Assembly (NCBI GenBank): GCA_035967665.1
Contig: JAYWLB010000026.1
Span: 77,340-141,339, forward strand
Origin: Arctic95D-9 sp035967665
GTDB taxonomy: Bacteria; Verrucomicrobiota; Verrucomicrobiia; Verrucomicrobiales; DEV007
DNA length: 64,000 nt
Reading direction: 5' to 3'
The first letter of the stretch is position 1, and every line of letters begins with the position of its first letter. The translations under genes and the position numbers were made by a program. Below, piece by piece: positions 63,607 to 64,000 of the stretch. The notes under the pieces were generated by a model that saw nothing but the letters and a program-made list of their open reading frames with translations, was not told the origin of the DNA and did not search any database.

Positions 63607-63924
63607 GTGAGCAGTCATTTATCCAGCGACATCCAGATTGAAGGCGACCTTAACTGTTCGACCGACCTTATTTTTGATGGTTCCATTAAAGGAAACATCA
63701 ACTCCAAGGGAAGCCTGACAATTGGTCAGAACGCCTCCGTCTCCGGAGACCTCAAAGCCGACAAGGCTGTCATCGAAGGAAAAGTTGCCGGCAACGGTGA
63801 TTTCAACTCATGCCGACTTTCACCCACTTCAGTCATCACCGGTTCCGTGAGCACGGTCAGCCTGCAGATGGAAGAAGGCGCCTCACTCGAAGGCCAGTGC
63901 AAAGTGGGTAAGGCAAAGGCCTGA
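63607..63924 (+). CDS. Bactofilin family cytoskeletal protein
   Basis: 105 residues from a GTG start. A single right-handed beta-helix with repeating short strands: IQIEGDLNCSTDLIFDGSIKG, NINSKGSLTIGQNASVSGDL, ADKAVIEGKVAG and SVITGSVSTVSLQMEEGASLEG. This is the bactofilin pattern of self-assembling filaments. The protein is short, with almost no flanking tails. It is divergent from the TPR gene and ends at a terminator. Confidence 0.92.
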   Translation: MSSHLSSDIQIEGDLNCSTDLIFDGSIKGNINSKGSLTIGQNASVSGDLKADKAVIEGKVAGNGDFNSCRLSPTSVITGSVSTVSLQMEEGASLEGQCKVGKAKA

Positions 63925-63969
63925 TCCGCCCACTTTCCAAAGTTTCCCTGAGAGGAAACACATCAGGAA

Positions 63970-64000
63970 GCGACTCGCATTTTGCAGTCGCGTTTTTTTT
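63970..64000 (+). terminator. Rho-independent terminator after the bactofilin gene
   Basis: GCGACT (63970-63975) and AGTCGC (63986-63991) form the stem, followed by at least eight Ts up to the window end. Confidence 0.88.

Noticed and set aside
1..64000. tRNA, rRNA, CRISPR, insertion sequence, prophage or toxin-antitoxin genes
   Set aside because: No cloverleaf, regularly spaced repeat with spacers, transposase, integrase or phage gene was recognised on either strand.

Overview
The window looks like a chromosomal segment of a PVC-group bacterium, most likely a Verrucomicrobiota. The basis is gene content: BatA/VWA plus DUF4175-like operon, PEGA and FGE-sulfatase proteins, ECF sigma factor with a VWA membrane protein, bactofilin, SHD1-PQQ protein, and many ATGA or TAATG gene junctions with few clear Shine-Dalgarno sites. 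This is inference from families, not a database match. No rRNA, tRNA, CRISPR array, insertion sequence or phage gene was found. Function calls rest on motif recognition by eye.

Layout. 1-10831 (+): a 5'-truncated BatA-like VWA/PA14 membrane protein, a second VWA membrane protein, a huge membrane-anchored coiled-coil protein and a secreted alpha/alpha-toroid protein, closely packed. 10855-15611 (+): lipB, an FHA-adenylate/guanylate cyclase and a Ser/Thr kinase with a TPR tail; a hypothetical gene converges on the kinase. 16502-18162 (+): a receiver-histidine kinase and a stand-alone CheY-like regulator behind a good sigma-70 promoter. 30507-18243 (-): a ten-gene, mostly overlapping operon: PaaK-like ligase, LolD-like ATPase, FtsX-like permease, secreted protein, M20-like protein, GpgS, a GT4 transferase, a HAD protein, a CBM9-like protein and a LOG-family protein. 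GpgS-GT4-HAD suggests glucosylglycerate or mannosylglucosylglycerate as a compatible solute.

30571-33240 (-): small membrane protein, thioesterase, prfA and rpmE with its terminator. 33381-34790 (+): two tandem paralogous membrane proteins, followed by an array of about 200-bp repeats. 35387-37961 (+): ECF sigma factor overlapping a VWA/YfbK-like membrane protein. 38454-39362 (+): a sigma-70 factor with a long structured leader. 40919-39660 (-): fabF.

47498-41286 (-) is the most striking region: a roadblock-domain scaffold, an MglA-type GTPase, a second roadblock protein, ExbB/TolQ, ExbD/TolR and a TonB-like protein in one run from a recognisable promoter. This is the parts list of a polarity GTPase coupled to a proton-driven motor, as in Myxococcus gliding (MglA/MglB with AglRQS). 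The rest holds a CPBP protease, a PQQ-propeller protein, an outer-membrane barrel, a GH16 glycanase, an alpha/beta hydrolase lacking its Ser, a PEGA-FGE protein, rpsA, a CPXCG protein, an E2-like acyltransferase, a pseudo-receiver/pseudokinase/FGE protein, a TPR protein and a bactofilin.

Two non-coding signals stand out. A small palindromic element occurs twice in frame inside the second VWA gene (3781-3853) and once between genes (49129-49165). The roughly 200-bp tandem repeats lie at 34800-35330.
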